A stretch of DNA of 64,000 nt. Origin: an uncultured Burkholderiales bacterium (GTDB lineage Bacteria > Pseudomonadota > Gammaproteobacteria > Burkholderiales > Burkholderiaceae_C). Where the stretch lies: the NCBI GenBank assembly GCA_945952065.1, contig CAMFGY010000002.1, positions 1 to 64,000 of the forward strand, given 5' to 3'. Each line of letters opens with the position of its first letter. The stretch's first letter is position 1. The translations under genes were made by a program, and so were the position numbers. Below, one piece after another: positions 62,225 through 64,000 of this stretch. The notes under the pieces were generated by a model. That model was not told the origin of the DNA and searched no databases. It saw only the letters and a program-made list of their open reading frames with translations.

Positions 62225-64000
62225 TCAGAAGCTGCGGCGCCAGCTTACGGTTAGCGTACGGCCGCGGCCTGCGAACAGGTCGTCGTTGGTGCCGGCGGGG
62301 TTGGACTGCGCGTAGTAGCCGATGTACTGGCGGTTCAACAGATTCTCGACGCCAAGGCCGAACTCGCCCCAGCGCGTGCCGTAGCTCGCGCTGAAGTCGG
62401 CCAGGGTATAGCCCTCGAAATGCTCCTCAAGCTTGGCCGTGCCGACCGTGCGGCCCACATTGATGTCGCGCGACTGCAGCCGTGTGGCCTGCAACCTGGC
62501 CTGGCCGGTGGCGGCGAACTGCCAGGTGGCGGCCAGTACCAGCTTGTCGGGCCCCTGCGAACGCGCGCCGAGCGTGACGTCGAGTGGCGCACCGGCCTGC
62601 GCGGCCGTCGTGCCGCGCGTGCGCGCATAGCTGGCCGACAGCGTCCAGTCGCGCGCCGGCTTCAGCTCGCCGCTGAACTCGAAGCCCTCGACATCGACCG
62701 GCACGCGCAGCACCGAGCCGACGCCGGTCGCCGCATCGACGCGGATCTGCGAGCCCAGATCGGAATGCGAGCGATAGACCGAGGCCGAGAAGCTGCCGCG
62801 CGTGCCGCGCCAGGCCAGGCCAATCTCGCGGTTGTCGGTGATAACGGGCTCCAGCGAGATCAGCTTGTCGACCGACTGATTGGGCGTGTTGACCGCGCGC
62901 AGCACCAGGCCGACATCCGGCAATCCGAAGCCTTCGTTGTAGGACACAAAGCTCGACCAGCCACCGCCCAAGCGCCAGACCGCACCCAGGCTCTTGACCC
63001 ATTGGTCGAAGCTGCGCTGGCCACCCTGCACGGCCGTGTTCTTGTAGAAGGCCAGGGTCTGGTAGTTGTCGACGGCCAGCGTGGCGTTTTCATAGCGGGC
63101 GCCGCCGCGCACGGTGAAGACGCCAATTTCATACTCGAGCTGCGCGAACGGCGCCGTACTGCGGAACTTCAAGGGCGGCACCCAGTTGCGGCCGGTCAGC
63201 GCGAGGCGCTGCTGCGAGGTGTCGCTGAGCCAGTCCAGGCCGGTCGTCAGCTCAAGCCCGTCGGTGAACAGGTCGGGCCGCACCCAGCTCAGCTTGACGC
63301 CAGCCTTGTCGGCCACGACCTCGGATTGGTCGAACAGTTTGCCCAGCGGCGCGAGCCGGACATCCTGGAAGGTCGTCGCGGCGGTCGCCCCGTACAGCGC
63401 ACTGAAGTCCTGCTTATAGACCTGGGCACGCGCCTGGCCGCCGGCGAGATCGGCATGGGTCCAGTCGAGCGAGAGCGTGCGCACCTCGTTGCGCGGTGGC
63501 TGTCCCGGCGGCGTGCCCGGCGCGGCACCGGTCGGCTGGCCGGTCTTGCGGTCGCCTGCGACCGGTTTCCAGTCGCCTTCGCCCTCGATGCGGAACTTGT
63601 TCAGCGAGAGTTGCAGGCGCTGCGCGCCGAAATCGCGGCCGAGCTTGAGGAAGAGATCGCCGGCACGCGAATCCTGCGTATCGCCTTGGATCGCCTCCAG
63701 GCCCAGCCGCCGGCCGCTGCCATCGACGCCGACCCCGCGCAGGGTGCCGCCAACATGGAGCAGCGCGTCGAAATCTCCCCTGTGCTCGAGTGTGTAGCCG
63801 GCCTTCCACAGCGCGTCGTCGCCATGACCTTGAGTGCCGTATTTGAGTTCGACGCGCTGGTGCGTGCCGGACTCGCGCGGCGTGCGCGAAATGAAGTTGA
63901 TGATGCCGCCGGTGGCGCCGAGGCCCTGCACGGCCGAGGCGCCGCTGATCACCTCGATGCGCTCGATCAGCGACGGATCGGCGAAATAGCCCTCCCGTGC
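62225..64000 (-). CDS. TonB-dependent outer-membrane receptor (5' part outside window)
   Basis: About 591 C-terminal residues are present; the start lies beyond the right edge. The visible part begins in the plug domain (YFADPSLIERIEVISGASAVQGLGATGGIINFISRTP) and runs through the 22-strand barrel to the terminal motif GRGRTLTVSWRRSF. The ligand is unknown: siderophore, other metal chelate or cobalamin. Adjacency to a PepSY protein favours a metal chelate. An internal GTG near 63952 is not the true start, because plug homology continues upstream of it to position 64000. Confidence 0.93.
   Translation of the reverse strand, partial: AREGYFADPSLIERIEVISGASAVQGLGATGGIINFISRTPRESGTHQRVELKYGTQGHGDDALWKAGYTLEHRGDFDALLHVGGTLRGVGVDGSGRRLGLEAIQGDTQDSRAGDLFLKLGRDFGAQRLQLSLNKFRIEGEGDWKPVAGDRKTGQPTGAAPGTPPGQPPRNEVRTLSLDWTHADLAGGQARAQVYKQDFSALYGATAATTFQDVRLAPLGKLFDQSEVVADKAGVKLSWVRPDLFTDGLELTTGLDWLSDTSQQRLALTGRNWVPPLKFRSTAPFAQLEYEIGVFTVRGGARYENATLAVDNYQTLAFYKNTAVQGGQRSFDQWVKSLGAVWRLGGGWSSFVSYNEGFGLPDVGLVLRAVNTPNQSVDKLISLEPVITDNREIGLAWRGTRGSFSASVYRSHSDLGSQIRVDAATGVGSVLRVPVDVEGFEFSGELKPARDWTLSASYARTRGTTAAQAGAPLDVTLGARSQGPDKLVLAATWQFAATGQARLQATRLQSRDINVGRTVGTAKLEEHFEGYTLADFSASYGTRWGEFGLGVENLLNRQYIGYYAQSNPAGTNDDLFAGRGRTLTVSWRRSF

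Overview
The window looks like chromosomal DNA of a betaproteobacterium of the order Burkholderiales. It is GC-rich, has an exeA/gspB pair, a cstA with its own sensor/regulator pair, and copper and chromate resistance genes of the Cupriavidus/Ralstonia/Comamonadaceae type. This assignment is inferred from gene content only; no rRNA, tRNA or CRISPR array was found.

Layout. (1) 0.3-12 kb is ordinary chromosomal content: a type II secretion assembly pair (gspA/gspB), a carbon-starvation/pyruvate-type permease (cstA) with its small partner and a Cache-domain histidine kinase/LuxR regulator, an AhpD-like protein divergent from a LysR regulator, a dihydrolipoamide-dehydrogenase-like enzyme, a glutathione transferase and an NTF2-like protein. 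(2) 12.4-16.5 kb is a bufferin-type RiPP metallophore operon: YHS protein, BufA1 precursor, MNIO maturase BufB, partner BufC, DoxX and an AraC regulator. (3) 16.7-19.4 kb is a zone of decay: an amine-oxidase remnant, a response regulator interrupted by an amber codon, and a czcC-like gene broken by two small deletions and 3' truncated. (4) 19.5-48.4 kb is a large copper island. It has two two-component systems, a Cu(I) P1B-ATPase, an OMF/multicopper oxidase/cupredoxin operon, a complete cusCBA-type RND pump, and many small periplasmic copper proteins (CzcI, CzcE, CopK, two DUF411/CopG, three separate CusF-like proteins plus one fused CusF domain, two DUF4148 proteins). One IS5-family element (33957-34802, TTA duplication) sits inside it. 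(5) 48.6-53.2 kb is a chromate operon read leftwards: chrB, a superoxide dismutase-rhodanese fusion, chrA, a LamG-like secreted protein, a stand-alone ChrB C-terminal domain and cytochrome c'. (6) 53.5-57.3 kb holds three co-directional genes of unknown joint function: an unknown protein, a GMC oxidoreductase with a Cys-rich motif, and an endonuclease/phosphatase-fold protein. (7) 58-64 kb holds an unknown secreted protein, small conserved proteins, a PepSY membrane protein and a TonB-dependent receptor that runs off the right edge.

How it fits together. Five promoters in the copper island share one 54-nt layout: a 15-bp CusR/CopR-type box (TGACAAAACCGTAAT or a variant), exactly 31 nt, then an octamer carrying the -10 (CCTACAGT or a variant). 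They precede czcE, copK, both DUF4148 genes and a small exported protein. This suggests that one or both CusR-like regulators in the window control scattered transcription units as a single regulon. Pumps (P1B-ATPase, CusCBA), an oxidase, and periplasmic binding proteins would then act together on copper in the envelope, with the bufferin operon as a separate peptide-based metal-sequestration layer.
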